This document shows positions 25,670-34,603 of a stretch of 64,000 bases of DNA, one piece after another. Under the pieces are notes generated by a model that was given only the letters and a program-made list of their open reading frames with translations, was not told the origin of the DNA and searched no databases. The stretch is from Planctomycetota bacterium (GTDB lineage Bacteria; Planctomycetota; UBA1135; GCA-002748355), in NCBI GenBank assembly GCA_002748355.1, contig PDSF01000027.1, forward strand, positions 62,001 through 126,000, read 5' to 3'. How positions within the stretch are numbered: position 1 is the first letter of the stretch; each line of letters begins with the position of its first letter. Both the position numbers and the translations under genes were made by a program.

Positions 25670-26899
25670 TCAGCTCCCCCATAAACGGCGCCCGGCACAC
25701 CAAATCGCCGTTATCGGCGCATCGCTGTGAATGAACCATTCGGAAGCGGCACGGGGCCCTTCTGCTAACGGTGCCACTCCGGGTAGGGCAATCGCATCGA
25801 ATACACAAGCCGGAGCCAAACGCCCCACCGGCAGCGAAAGAGCTGCCCCAGCCCCGGCAAAGCACATAGGAAGCAGCTGGGCTGCGCTCAGATCAGGAAA
25901 GAGCTGCGTGGCTCGCCGCAACTCCGAACGTGGATCGAGCCGCTCATTGCTCGCCAGTGAATCGGTGCCGAGAACGACGCGGAGCCCCAGCTCCAGCATT
26001 CGGCCAAGAGGAGGGGCAGAGCGCCCGAAGTACTCAATGGTCCCCGGACAAAGCGCCAGCGCCGCTCCGCGCCGAGCAGCCAATTCCAGCTCCGACGCTT
26101 CGGCCTCCTGCATGTGCACAAGTAAGGTCCTCGGGCCAAGCAAACCGTGGCGGTCCAGTTCCATCGTCGGCAAGAGCCCGGACGGCTCCCAGCTCGGGGG
26201 CATGCGCCCGAGCTCTTCGAGCAGAACCCGAAACGGCCCAGTGCCGGTGCGAAGGAACTCACACTCCTCGGGACTCTCCGCAACATGGATCGAAAGAGGC
26301 AGCTTTCGGCGCCCCGCTTCGGCAAAGAGCGCCGCACTGACCGAGTAGGGCGCATGCGGCGAGAGGCCGATTTCGAGCGCGTCTTGCGCTGTGGCGAGGC
26401 GTCTATCGCAGTTCGCCGCAGCGGCGAGAGAGTCCTGATCGAAACCGATCAGTTCCAAATCGCTCCGAGCCCGCAGCCCCCTTCCGGCCAAGGCCGCAGC
26501 CCCGGCACCGACACTGTCAATCTCGCAGAAGCTCGTGTATCCAAACCCCAGCGCTTCTGAGAGGTTTCTCTCCGCGATGAGACTCGGATCCTCAGCCCCC
26601 GGGGCAAAGCGGGCCTCGATGACGGAACGCAACCAATCGACAAAATGCCCAGGGCTCTTCGCAAGTGGCCCAAGCTCCAGGTGAACGTGCGGGTTCACCG
26701 CCCCAGGCATCAGGGTATCGAAGCACTGGTCCCCCGCCCGCGGCTCCCCATGCTCGATCCGTTCGATCTGCCCCGATTCGCTGAGATCGAAGCGTAGCCC
26801 TGGACTCTGTGCCCCACCGTGCCAGCCCCACCCGTCGTACACGGAAGCGGCCCAGAGCCTAGCCCTTAGCTGCTCTGGGCCGCGTTCCGCGTGCTTCAC
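25670..26899 (-). CDS. Amidohydrolase, aminodeoxyfutalosine deaminase-like
   Basis: The 409-residue protein belongs to the metal-dependent amidohydrolase superfamily (ATZ/TRZ-type deaminases). Metal ligands are visible: 'NPHVHLELG' (HxH), 'LSIHVAESPEE' (His on strand 5), 'LVHMQEAEA' (strand 6) and 'VVLGTDSLASNERLD' (strand 8 Asp). The segment 'GHFVDWLRSVI' just after the HxH, and the SLASN motif, resemble 6-aminodeoxyfutalosine deaminase of the futalosine menaquinone route, or S-adenosylhomocysteine deaminase. Sequence alone does not separate these. The start is a GTG at 26899, 13 bases after the lipoprotein stop, so it is likely co-transcribed from the upstream lipoprotein pair. No other menaquinone genes are in the window. 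Confidence 0.72.
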   Translation of the reverse strand: MKHAERGPEQLRARLWAASVYDGWGWHGGAQSPGLRFDLSESGQIERIEHGEPRAGDQCFDTLMPGAVNPHVHLELGPLAKSPGHFVDWLRSVIEARFAPGAEDPSLIAERNLSEALGFGYTSFCEIDSVGAGAAALAGRGLRARSDLELIGFDQDSLAAAANCDRRLATAQDALEIGLSPHAPYSVSAALFAEAGRRKLPLSIHVAESPEECEFLRTGTGPFRVLLEELGRMPPSWEPSGLLPTMELDRHGLLGPRTLLVHMQEAEASELELAARRGAALALCPGTIEYFGRSAPPLGRMLELGLRVVLGTDSLASNERLDPRSELRRATQLFPDLSAAQLLPMCFAGAGAALSLPVGRLAPACVFDAIALPGVAPLAEGPRAASEWFIHSDAPITAIWCAGRRLWGS

Positions 26900-26912
26900 G
26901 GGTGAGCCAGGC

Positions 26913-29531
26913 TCAGCCGCGATAGAAGACCTTGACCTTCAGGATTTCGATCTTCTTGGTGCCGCCCTTGGTGTCAAAGCGGAGGATCCAGCGGAAACCA
27001 TTACCGACCAGGGTGTCGTAGTCGTTGAGGCGGCTGATGCCACCCTTAACCAGATCGTCCTCAACCCAAGGCGTCGGATCGTCGATCGGCTGGCCAGCCG
27101 TGTTCACCGGAGCGCTCTGGATCATGAACACCACCGGCTCACCGGCAATCGCCCGCACCTTGCTGACCAGCGAATTATCGCTGTAGGTGACGAGCTTGCC
27201 GTCGATCTTGGCTTCGACGACGTAGTAGCGGAAGCTCGGCGAGAAAAGGGTCTGGGTCTGGTACCACTTCGAAGCGGCGATGGTCACATCGTTGTAGTCG
27301 ACCGCCCGGAGCAGACCAACGTTGTTGGCCGTCGACGCTGGAGTAAAGCCCTTGAAGCTGACATGGCTCGGTTTGGGATCCGACTCAACACGGATGTACC
27401 CGGCACCGCCGTCACCACCGACCGCGGCCATACCCAAGTAGCTCGTTTCTTTGACCACGCCGCCCTTGCCACCGAGCGAGGTGATCTTGCCGAGCAAGGT
27501 CGGGATGCCCGCCACCTGCAGCAGAACAGAACCACCGGAGCCACCACCACCAGGTGCCGGAAACGGAGCGGCCGAAGGAGCGCCGAAACTGTGAGCGTTG
27601 CCACCATTGGTAATCAGCTCGGCGTCTTTGCCGAGAACCAGGTCGCCACCGCACTGCAGGACCATCACCCCACCACCGGCGCCACCGCCGCCACCAGGAT
27701 TCCAGGTATAGGTTCCTGTATAGGACTGGAAGGGATCGGAACCACCACCGCCACCACCGGAGCCTCCAATCGCGAAGGTCTCAAGACTTGAGCGCCCAGT
27801 GATCTCGGGAGTGACCTGGAAGGCCTTACCCGGCACAGACTCCTTGCCAAACACACCCTGCTGGTAGTTGGGATAGAGCGCCGAGTTGCCCTCCTTACGA
27901 GAGAAGCCCTTAGTGCCAAGGAAAGCACCAGCGCCAGGGCTGTAGAAGCTGCCACCGGCACCGCCGGCGGCTGTCTGACGGGTAAAGATCTTCGAGGAGC
28001 CCTGAGTGATCCAGATTCCGACCAACCCCGTCTGCGGGTTACCGAGCGAACCACCCCCCCCGGTACCCGCAGCCAGCGCCGCGCGCGGATGCCCAGCCGG
28101 AAGCACAACATTCTGGCCCGGGCGTCCATGGCGGTTGCCAGTGCTCAGAGTCGGGATGTCGCCACCCTGACCACCATTGCCGCCACCGCAAATGCCCTTG
28201 CCGCCGAGAAAACCGGTCTGCCCGGTCGGGTTGGTGCTCGGCGCAGGAGGAGGAACAATCTCCATGACGCCGTCGATCTGGACCTTGCCCGAGACGCGAA
28301 GGATGGGTTTCTTGCTCCCGATCCAGCGCACGCGTTCGTTCGACTTAAGCGTGAAGGTCTGGAACTCGAAGATGCCGTTGGTGACGGTAATGTCTTCACC
28401 AGTGAGGGTGCGGAGCCCGGGAATCATCTGCCCGTCACTGTTCCACTGGTAGATATTGCGCTTCTGTGCGTCCTGGATCTTCAGATCGACGCCGTCAGGC
28501 GCCTTGAAATCGCCCAGGATGCCCGAGCCACCCAGCTTGCCGGGAACGAGCTTGCCGGCCCCCCACTTGGCGCCGCTCAGATCGCTCTCGAAGTGGCTGG
28601 TGTCGCTGAAGACCTCCTCCACAAACTGATTCTGGATCTGTTCCTTCTTGGTCTGGAACTCCCAGGCAATCGGAACCGCACCCTTCCCCGCTAGGTCGCG
28701 AATCTGCGAGGTGACCTGAACCTGGACGCAGCTGTTCTGCGGCAAGAGGATGCTCGGCCGGAAGACGACAGTCGTCTTGTTCGAGCGCTCGTCGAGGTTG
28801 ACCGAAACGGTGCCGGGTAGGTTCTTGACCCGACGCTCGCACTCGAAGGCCTCATTGACCAGGCTCACCGTGAACAGGATTCCGGCACCGGCGCCACCGC
28901 CCTGGAAGATCTGCGTGTTCAGCACTTCCGAGAACTCGAGGACGATCAGGGTATTGCGCGCCACGTTGCTCAGCGACGTTGGCACAAGCAGCTTAGCCCT
29001 GGGCTTCTTACCATCGAGATCGATGACACCACGGTTGGCGACGATCTTGCAGCTAAAGCTGGTCTTGAGCGTGCCGCCATCCGTCGAACGCACGAGGTCA
29101 CGGTAGCCGCTCCCCGTGCCCGGGATCTCAAGGGTGTAGGACACATTCTCAGCAAAGCCGAAAAGGGTCCGGTTGCCCTCGCTCCGGACCGAGGGGATGA
29201 AGGCGACCTCATTGCCCTGCACCACGTAGGTCCCTGAGGGTTGCGCGCCGGCAGCCGTCCGGATCCGGAAGCTCTCCGAGTTCACCGAAGTCGGATCAAT
29301 CGGTCGGCTGAACTGGAAGCGCAGAGGCTGATTGACGGCAATTTCTGAAACCGTGCAACCACTGCCGGAAGTGCAGCCCAGCGTGCAGCTGAGCACACAC
29401 ATTTGCCCCCCGTCAGAGCAGGCTTGGCCCAGGCCTCCTACTTCGGAGCTCGAAGAGCCACCGCAGCCAGAAGAACCCGCCAAGAAGACGAGCATGAGGG
29501 AGAACGCTTTGATCAAAGATGTCGTGCGCAT
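26913..29531 (-). CDS. Large Cys- and Gly-rich lipoprotein (family C, copy 2)
   Basis: From the ATG at 29531 the protein is 872 residues. A hydrophobic signal ends in '..AGSSGCGG', a weak lipobox. Immediately after it is a five-cysteine cluster, C-x6-C-x3-C-x3-C-x5-C, shared with the upstream paralogue. An Ig-like segment follows with 'IAVNQPLRFQFSRPIDP', then a second one ('RNTLIVLEFSEVLNT'). The region of about 400-750 is very Gly-rich ('GGGGSLGNP', 'GGSGGGGGGSDP', 'GGGGGAGGGVMVLQCGGDL') with repeating beta-strand-like spacers, as in a parallel solenoid. The C-terminus is 'FRWILRFD' then 'KVKVFYRG'. Function unknown; probably outer-surface. The gene lies 20 bases after its paralogue, so both share a transcript. 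Confidence 0.8.
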   Translation of the reverse strand: MRTTSLIKAFSLMLVFLAGSSGCGGSSSSEVGGLGQACSDGGQMCVLSCTLGCTSGSGCTVSEIAVNQPLRFQFSRPIDPTSVNSESFRIRTAAGAQPSGTYVVQGNEVAFIPSVRSEGNRTLFGFAENVSYTLEIPGTGSGYRDLVRSTDGGTLKTSFSCKIVANRGVIDLDGKKPRAKLLVPTSLSNVARNTLIVLEFSEVLNTQIFQGGGAGAGILFTVSLVNEAFECERRVKNLPGTVSVNLDERSNKTTVVFRPSILLPQNSCVQVQVTSQIRDLAGKGAVPIAWEFQTKKEQIQNQFVEEVFSDTSHFESDLSGAKWGAGKLVPGKLGGSGILGDFKAPDGVDLKIQDAQKRNIYQWNSDGQMIPGLRTLTGEDITVTNGIFEFQTFTLKSNERVRWIGSKKPILRVSGKVQIDGVMEIVPPPAPSTNPTGQTGFLGGKGICGGGNGGQGGDIPTLSTGNRHGRPGQNVVLPAGHPRAALAAGTGGGGSLGNPQTGLVGIWITQGSSKIFTRQTAAGGAGGSFYSPGAGAFLGTKGFSRKEGNSALYPNYQQGVFGKESVPGKAFQVTPEITGRSSLETFAIGGSGGGGGGSDPFQSYTGTYTWNPGGGGGAGGGVMVLQCGGDLVLGKDAELITNGGNAHSFGAPSAAPFPAPGGGGSGGSVLLQVAGIPTLLGKITSLGGKGGVVKETSYLGMAAVGGDGGAGYIRVESDPKPSHVSFKGFTPASTANNVGLLRAVDYNDVTIAASKWYQTQTLFSPSFRYYVVEAKIDGKLVTYSDNSLVSKVRAIAGEPVVFMIQSAPVNTAGQPIDDPTPWVEDDLVKGGISRLNDYDTLVGNGFRWILRFDTKGGTKKIEILKVKVFYRG

Positions 29532-29551
29532 CGTGTTCTCTGTAGGAAGGG

Positions 29552-32236
29552 TCAGCTCTGGTAGAAGACCTGGACCGATTGAATTTCGACAGGCTGGCTC
29601 GTCTTCGAGCGGTCGACGCGAATCGAGAAGCGGAAGGAGTTGCCGCCGCGCAGATTCAGCGAGTCGACCTCCCCCATGTACCACGGCGACAGGTTCTTCA
29701 GTTGCTTTCCTGAAGCCTGGGCACTCTGGATGAAGAAGACGACCGGTTGCCCAGCCTCGGCCTTAACCGTGCTGCGGCTGGGGTCGTCACTAAAGAGCAC
29801 GGTCTGCGAGCCGATCTTGGCCTTCACGAGGTAGGCCGTATAGGTCGGCGGGAAGAGCAGTCCCGTGCGGTAAAAGTTCGTGAAGAGCATCGAAGCACTG
29901 TCGCTGTCGACGTCCTTGAGCTTGCCTGCGTTCTTGGCGCTCGCTGCAGGCTGGAAGTTGAGGAAGCTCTTGTAGTCAGGAGCCGGGTCGGCCTCGACGC
30001 GGACAAAGCCAGCACCACCGTCGCCACCGAGGCTATCGACCCGGAGGCTGTAGCTGCTCAGCGGCGACATCTTGCCGCCAGCACCGCCAAGCACGTTGAT
30101 CTCGCCACGAAGGTCGGGCGTGCCACCAGACTGGAGCAGGATTGCGCCACCGCTACCGCCACCGGCCGCAGCAGGAGCAAACATGTTGGTGGTGTCCATA
30201 CCAAAAGTCGGAGCCTTGCCACCTCGGGAAAGCAGCTTGCCGCGGTTGCCTAGGACCAGGTCGGTACCGGCCTTGATCCAGAGGAAACCGCCGCCACCCG
30301 CGCCACCGGAGCCACTGCTCCAAGTCACCGGCGTCTGCTTGACCGAGCCCATCGGATTGAGCCCGGCTCCGCCACCACCAGAGCCGCCAAAGCCGAACAA
30401 GAAGCCCGAAGATTCGGAACGGGTAAAGAGGCTTGAGATATCGACGGCAGAACCGCCCAGTGAGGGCAGGCCAAAGTCAGCCGCCGTCGGCGATCCTGAC
30501 GTACCCAGCTTGTTGTCGACGACCTTTCCGCCCATGCCGACGGTCAGGAAGCCACCGCCACCTCCGCCAGCAGAGCACTGCTGCGAGATATAACCCGACA
30601 AGGCGGAATAGCCGACCTGCTTGTCATAGTTGGCCTTGGTCGTGGCCGATGCGTTCGGAATCGGAAGGGCCTTGGAACCACGGCCGCCAGTAAGGGCAAC
30701 GGCTGCGGTCAGCGGATGCCCCGCTGGCAATTGAACAGCCTGCCCATCGCGCCCGTCGATGGGCCCGATGCTCGTAGGCGTGTTGAAGGGCAGTGCACCA
30801 CCCTGGCCACCACTTGCGCCACCCGGGCCACCGGGCTGCCCTGGCTGACCGTTCACCGGGCGGCCCGTGGAAGAGCTATAGGCCGGAGCCTTAGCGTCTG
30901 GGGCCGAAACGCTGATCGAGCCTTCGATGACGATCTTGCCACTGGCCTTCAACACCGGTGGGGTGTCTCCAATAAAGCGAACGGTCTCGCCATCTGCGAC
31001 CTGGATGCTCGCAAACTCGAGGATGCCGTTGTTTACCGCCTGATCCACACCGCTCAGGCTCAGGAAGGACGGGACCACGACCTTGCTGGCATCCACTTCG
31101 ACCTCGAGCGGCTCGCCCTGCTTGTTGCGCCTTAGGACCTTGACGCCTTGCTTGTACAGCGCGGAATTATGCAGGGTGAAATCTCCCAAGACGGCAGAGC
31201 CACCAAGGCGGCCAGGCACAGCCGCGCCCTTGGCCCAAGCGAAGCCATCGCGCAGGGTATCGCGGTGAACTGCCGGGTCAGCGAAGTCCTCGGTGATCGA
31301 GAACACCTTGACCGCCGCGGCCTCGGTGCCGAACTCAAGACGGGTCGGCGGCGCAGGATTGCCCTTGAGGTCACGGATGAGGCGGAACTTGTCCACGCCA
31401 CTGGGCTTGTCGTTGATGCGAACGACCACGCAGGAGTTGCCGGGGAGCAGTTCCGAAGGACGGAAGATGATGCGGGTGCGCTGCGTCGCCTGGTTGAGGC
31501 CGACGGTCCAGGTGCCTTCGAGGCGGAAATCATCCAGGGCGCACTTGCCCGACTTCGTCCTCTTGGCAACGCGGAAATGGATGCCAACTCCCGTGGTGAA
31601 CTCGTTGCGCTGTAGCAGCGACTGGGTATCCACCAGCTCGCTGAACTCCACGATGATCAGGCTGTCACGCGGAGCCGCATTGCGCTGCGCCGGCTCTGGC
31701 AGGACCAGCTTGGCCCTGGGGGCACGACCATCGAAGTCCTTGATCCCCAAGGAGACGTTGAGCCGGCAGCTGAAGCCCTTGCCGATCGGCGCCCCCGCGA
31801 GTGAACGGATCGTGTTCAAGGAGCTGTTGCCCGCAGGAATCGTCAGCGTGTAGGTCTCCCGGTCCTCGAAGCCGAAGAAGACCTCATTGCCGATCACCTC
31901 GATGTCGGGCACGAAGAAGACGTTGTTCTTCTGCACGAGGTAGGCACCAACCGGTTCCTTGCCGCGAGCCGTCTTCAGCTGGAAGGTCGAACGATTGACG
32001 GTCGCCGGATCCACGGGCTGGTTGAAGGTGAAGACGAGGGGCTGGTTCACCGCGATGTCGGAAATGCTGCAACCCGTCGGCCCACAGCCGAGGTTGCACG
32101 ACGTCACGCAGAGAGCTTGGCCCCCATCGCAGTTCGCGGCGCCAACGCTTCCAGTAGAAGCGGTTCCGCCACCACAGGACGCCAAGACAAGCGTGACTGC
32201 GGCGAAGAAGAGGAACAGGAGCGAGCGGCCCTTCAT
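29552..32236 (-). CDS. Large Cys- and Gly-rich lipoprotein (family C, copy 1)
   Basis: The ATG at 32236, preceded by GAGG, gives an 894-residue protein with a good lipobox ('TLVLASCGGG'). The five-cysteine cluster C-x6-C-x3-C-x3-C-x4-C follows, then Ig-like segments with 'IAVNQPLVFTFNQPVDPATV' and 'DSLIIVEFSELVDT'. Residues of about 430-720 are Gly-rich ('GQPGGPGGASGGQGG', 'GFGGSGGGGAGLNP', 'GGAGGGGFLWIKAGTDLVLG'). The C-terminus is 'FRFSIRVD' then 'VQVFYQS'. It aligns with the downstream copy over its whole length, so the pair arose by tandem duplication. A perfect 16-base palindrome lies 36 bases upstream of the start and could be an operator. First gene of the minus-strand run down to 19157. 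Confidence 0.82.
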   Translation of the reverse strand: MKGRSLLFLFFAAVTLVLASCGGGTASTGSVGAANCDGGQALCVTSCNLGCGPTGCSISDIAVNQPLVFTFNQPVDPATVNRSTFQLKTARGKEPVGAYLVQKNNVFFVPDIEVIGNEVFFGFEDRETYTLTIPAGNSSLNTIRSLAGAPIGKGFSCRLNVSLGIKDFDGRAPRAKLVLPEPAQRNAAPRDSLIIVEFSELVDTQSLLQRNEFTTGVGIHFRVAKRTKSGKCALDDFRLEGTWTVGLNQATQRTRIIFRPSELLPGNSCVVVRINDKPSGVDKFRLIRDLKGNPAPPTRLEFGTEAAAVKVFSITEDFADPAVHRDTLRDGFAWAKGAAVPGRLGGSAVLGDFTLHNSALYKQGVKVLRRNKQGEPLEVEVDASKVVVPSFLSLSGVDQAVNNGILEFASIQVADGETVRFIGDTPPVLKASGKIVIEGSISVSAPDAKAPAYSSSTGRPVNGQPGQPGGPGGASGGQGGALPFNTPTSIGPIDGRDGQAVQLPAGHPLTAAVALTGGRGSKALPIPNASATTKANYDKQVGYSALSGYISQQCSAGGGGGGFLTVGMGGKVVDNKLGTSGSPTAADFGLPSLGGSAVDISSLFTRSESSGFLFGFGGSGGGGAGLNPMGSVKQTPVTWSSGSGGAGGGGFLWIKAGTDLVLGNRGKLLSRGGKAPTFGMDTTNMFAPAAAGGGSGGAILLQSGGTPDLRGEINVLGGAGGKMSPLSSYSLRVDSLGGDGGAGFVRVEADPAPDYKSFLNFQPAASAKNAGKLKDVDSDSASMLFTNFYRTGLLFPPTYTAYLVKAKIGSQTVLFSDDPSRSTVKAEAGQPVVFFIQSAQASGKQLKNLSPWYMGEVDSLNLRGGNSFRFSIRVDRSKTSQPVEIQSVQVFYQS

Positions 32237-32271
32237 GGAGACCTCACCTCGGATGATCCGGGACGGAGCGA

Positions 32272-32287
32272 GAGTCAACGTTGACTC
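32272..32287. promoter_or_regulatory. Perfect palindrome, candidate operator
   Basis: GAGTCAACGTTGACTC is a perfect 16-base inverted repeat centred 43 bases upstream of the lipoprotein start at 32236. Its position suggests a regulator-binding site or a transcription-start element for the 32-19 kb run. No regulator is identified. Confidence 0.4.
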
Positions 32288-32493
32288 GCAGGGACTAAAG
32301 GATCAGGGACGAAAACCGGAGTCACCCAAGGCGGGGATCCGGCGCATCACTTCGACAGTCCAATTTTCGTGCCGAATGAGGCCGCACCTGAAGCAGGGAG
32401 CGGAGAAGTATATCCCTAAGATGCCCGCATCGAGAAGCGTGAGCTAAGTCCCTTTTCACCGGGGTCTTGGAGCCCCCCCTCTCCGAGCACCTC

Positions 32494-32525
32494 CGCGGCC
32501 CCCTAGAAAGAGGGCCGCGCTTTTT
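32494..32525 (+). terminator. Intrinsic-type terminator with no obvious upstream gene
   Basis: Arms CGCGGCCC and GGGCCGCG form eight perfect pairs around a ten-base loop and are followed two bases later by TTTTT. It is the only hairpin in the window that I noted with a clean T-run. The 258 bases upstream on the same strand contain no recognisable gene. Confidence 0.6.
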
Positions 32526-32773
32526 GACCTCGCCCGATCGAAAAGACACAGGGCGGCCATTCCAGAGTGCGGGATCGCACGCTGAAGCCCTCCGGAAAGG
32601 CCGATCTTCCAGTGCTTTGGCGCCAGCACCAAAGCCCCGAAGAGCCTGCCCACAGGCCTGGCCTCGCATGGCTCCGAGCAAGGCGGCCAAGGAACAGATC
32701 TTGCTTGGCCGCCGCCCGCGCACCAGCATGCACACTCATCCGCCGCCCGGCCCCTCTTCGCTTCGACCCCCTG

Positions 32774-33778
32774 ATGCAACGTAGCCCCACGCTCCTCATC
32801 TTCCTGGTCTCGACCGCCATCGTGCTCGCCTTCGGCCTTTGGCTCGACCAGTCCCTCCTGCCCCAGCTTCGCCAGCAGAACCGAGAACTCAGCGAGCTAA
32901 ACCAGCGCGTCCAAAAGATGCAGGAGGACCTCGCCCTCCTGCACTTCAGCGCCAAGATCGAGGGCCAGCCCCTCGAGCAAGTCCTCGAACACATCGAGTA
33001 TTGGGCCCAGCAACGGGACGAAAAGCGCCCCTCGGTGATCGACGAGGACATCTACAAGGAAAAGCTTGAGCTAGGCAAACAAGCCCTGCTCCGGCTAGGA
33101 AGCTCGATCTTCGATCGGCTCATGCTCGAGTTCCGCCTGCCAGAAAAGCAGAAGAAGCTCGGCTACCGCTTCGTCCTCCTCGAAATCCTCCACGACATCG
33201 ACCCGCAGCGCGCGATACAGGCCTATTCCGAAGTCCTGCAGAACCAGAGCCTCGACTCCCGCTTCCGCGACCTTGCCGCACGCTTGCTGGTCGGGATCGA
33301 CGCCAATGTGGCCGGCAGGGTGCTGCAGACCGAGCTACTGCGCAGCAAGCAGATCGGCCCCGTGAACCTCAAGCTCGGAACTTCGCGCACCTCGCCCGGC
33401 TTCCTCAGCATTCTCCGCTACTACATGGAGACGCCACATATCGCCAAGCGCGAGACCCTGCACAGCATCTTGCGCACGAGCAACCACCGCACCCATGTCT
33501 ATACCGAGGCCGTCAAATACCTGGGCGACCTGGGCGGAGGCGACAGCCAGGGCCTGCGCCAGAGCATCCACATGCTGAAGCGGCTCTTTGAGGAAGGTGC
33601 CCCTCACCCCAGCGCCGGCGACACGATGAATCCCCTCTTCCGCAGACACTGCGCGCAGGCCGTGGCCAAGCTCGGCGGGGCATCGGCCTGCAACTGGCTG
33701 CGTGAGCAAATGAAGCGAGAACAGGACCGCGCCCTCGTCGGGGTGCTGGCCCAGCTGGTCCGCAAGCACTGCCCATGA
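32774..33778 (+). CDS. Membrane-anchored coiled-coil / helical-repeat protein
   Basis: From the ATG at 32774 the protein is 334 residues; the frame is open further upstream but without a plausible start. One N-terminal membrane helix ('PTLLIFLVSTAIVLAFGLWL') is followed by a short coiled coil ('LRQQNRELSELNQRVQKMQE'). The rest is helical with HEAT-like repeats ('RFRDLAARLLVGIDANVAGR', 'HVYTEAVKYLGDLGGGDSQG'). No enzyme motif is visible. It overlaps tatD by four bases (ATGA), so the two are co-translated. Likely a scaffold exposed on one side of the membrane; the partner is unknown. Confidence 0.65.
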   Translation: MQRSPTLLIFLVSTAIVLAFGLWLDQSLLPQLRQQNRELSELNQRVQKMQEDLALLHFSAKIEGQPLEQVLEHIEYWAQQRDEKRPSVIDEDIYKEKLELGKQALLRLGSSIFDRLMLEFRLPEKQKKLGYRFVLLEILHDIDPQRAIQAYSEVLQNQSLDSRFRDLAARLLVGIDANVAGRVLQTELLRSKQIGPVNLKLGTSRTSPGFLSILRYYMETPHIAKRETLHSILRTSNHRTHVYTEAVKYLGDLGGGDSQGLRQSIHMLKRLFEEGAPHPSAGDTMNPLFRRHCAQAVAKLGGASACNWLREQMKREQDRALVGVLAQLVRKHCP

Positions 33779-34584
33779 ATGAGGCCTCGGCTGCAACACC
33801 CGCTCTCTTCGACAGTCATTGTCATCTCGGCCTGGATTCGCTGCGGGAAGATCTAGAGAACGTACTGGCCAGGGCACGGGACGGGGCTCTGCAGCACATC
33901 GTCGATATCGGAATCAGCGTCGCCACCAGCGAACAAGCCCAGGCTCGCGGTCTAGCCCTATCCCAAAGTGAGCTGCAGCTGCACCCCAGCGCCGGGCTTC
34001 ACCCCTGCGACTGCGCCGAGCACCAGGGGCAGTTCTCCGAGATCGCCGAGCTCGCCGCCCACGAGCGCTGCGTCGCCATCGGCGAAACCGGACTCGACCT
34101 CTACTGGGATTCGGTGCCACTCGCCGTCCAGCGCGCCTCCCTCGACAAACACATCGAACTCGGACGCGCCCTCGGCAAGCCCCTCGTCCTGCATTGCCGC
34201 GACGCCTGGGAGGAGCTCTTCGAGCAGCTTGCCGAGCAGGCTCCGATCCACGGGGTCCTGCATTGCTTCACCGGCGATCGCCAAGAAGCCGAACGCTGCC
34301 TGGAGCTGGGGCTGATGGTCTCCTTCGGCGGCCCCCTAACCTATAAGGGGCGGCGCAACGACCCGCTCCGCGAAGCAGCCGCCGCCGTGCCCGAGGACAG
34401 GCTGCTGATCGAGACCGACGCGCCCTTTCTGCCACCGCAGCCCTGGCGCGGTAAGCGCAACGAGCCGGCCTACGTGCGGGCGACCTTCGACAAGCTCTGC
34501 GACCTGCGGGGCGCTGAGCCGGGGCAACTAGCAGAGCGCCTGATGCAGAACTCGCTACGCTTCTTCGGCCTGGATGCCGACTGA
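33775..34584 (+). CDS. tatD: TatD family metal-dependent DNase
   Basis: The 269-residue protein has the TatD TIM-barrel signatures: 'LFDSHCHLGLD' (metal-binding HxH), 'SAGLHPCDCAEHQ', 'VAIGETGLDLYWD' (Glu ligand), 'LGKPLVLHCRDAWEEL', 'GVLHCFTGDRQEAERCLELG', 'LMVSFGGPLTYKG' and 'LLIETDAPFLPPQPWRGKRN'. TatD proteins are Mg-dependent 3'-5' exonucleases or D-tyrosyl/quality-control nucleases. Start and length fit the family. The ATGA overlap with the upstream anchored repeat protein indicates coupling. It converges on the TPR glycosyltransferase gene with only 19 bases between stops. Confidence 0.95.
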   Translation: MNEASAATPALFDSHCHLGLDSLREDLENVLARARDGALQHIVDIGISVATSEQAQARGLALSQSELQLHPSAGLHPCDCAEHQGQFSEIAELAAHERCVAIGETGLDLYWDSVPLAVQRASLDKHIELGRALGKPLVLHCRDAWEELFEQLAEQAPIHGVLHCFTGDRQEAERCLELGLMVSFGGPLTYKGRRNDPLREAAAAVPEDRLLIETDAPFLPPQPWRGKRNEPAYVRATFDKLCDLRGAEPGQLAERLMQNSLRFFGLDAD

Positions 34585-34603
34585 GCTGACAGAACGCCCT
34601 CGC

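Larger units (their letters stand above)
32237..32773. other. Divergent intergenic region of 537 bases
   Basis: It separates the lipoprotein operon (minus) from the anchored helical-repeat gene (plus). It holds a 16-base palindrome and one terminator-type hairpin with a T-run on the plus strand (both listed separately). A 137-codon frame exists on the minus strand (32322-32735), but it looks like chance: Arg-rich, with no recognisable pattern and no start site. A small plus-strand RNA ending at the terminator is possible. Confidence 0.5.

Noticed and set aside
32322..32735. A 137-codon minus-strand frame in the large divergent gap
   Set aside because: Arg/Cys-rich, no plausible start site, crosses the plus-strand terminator and has no recognisable features.
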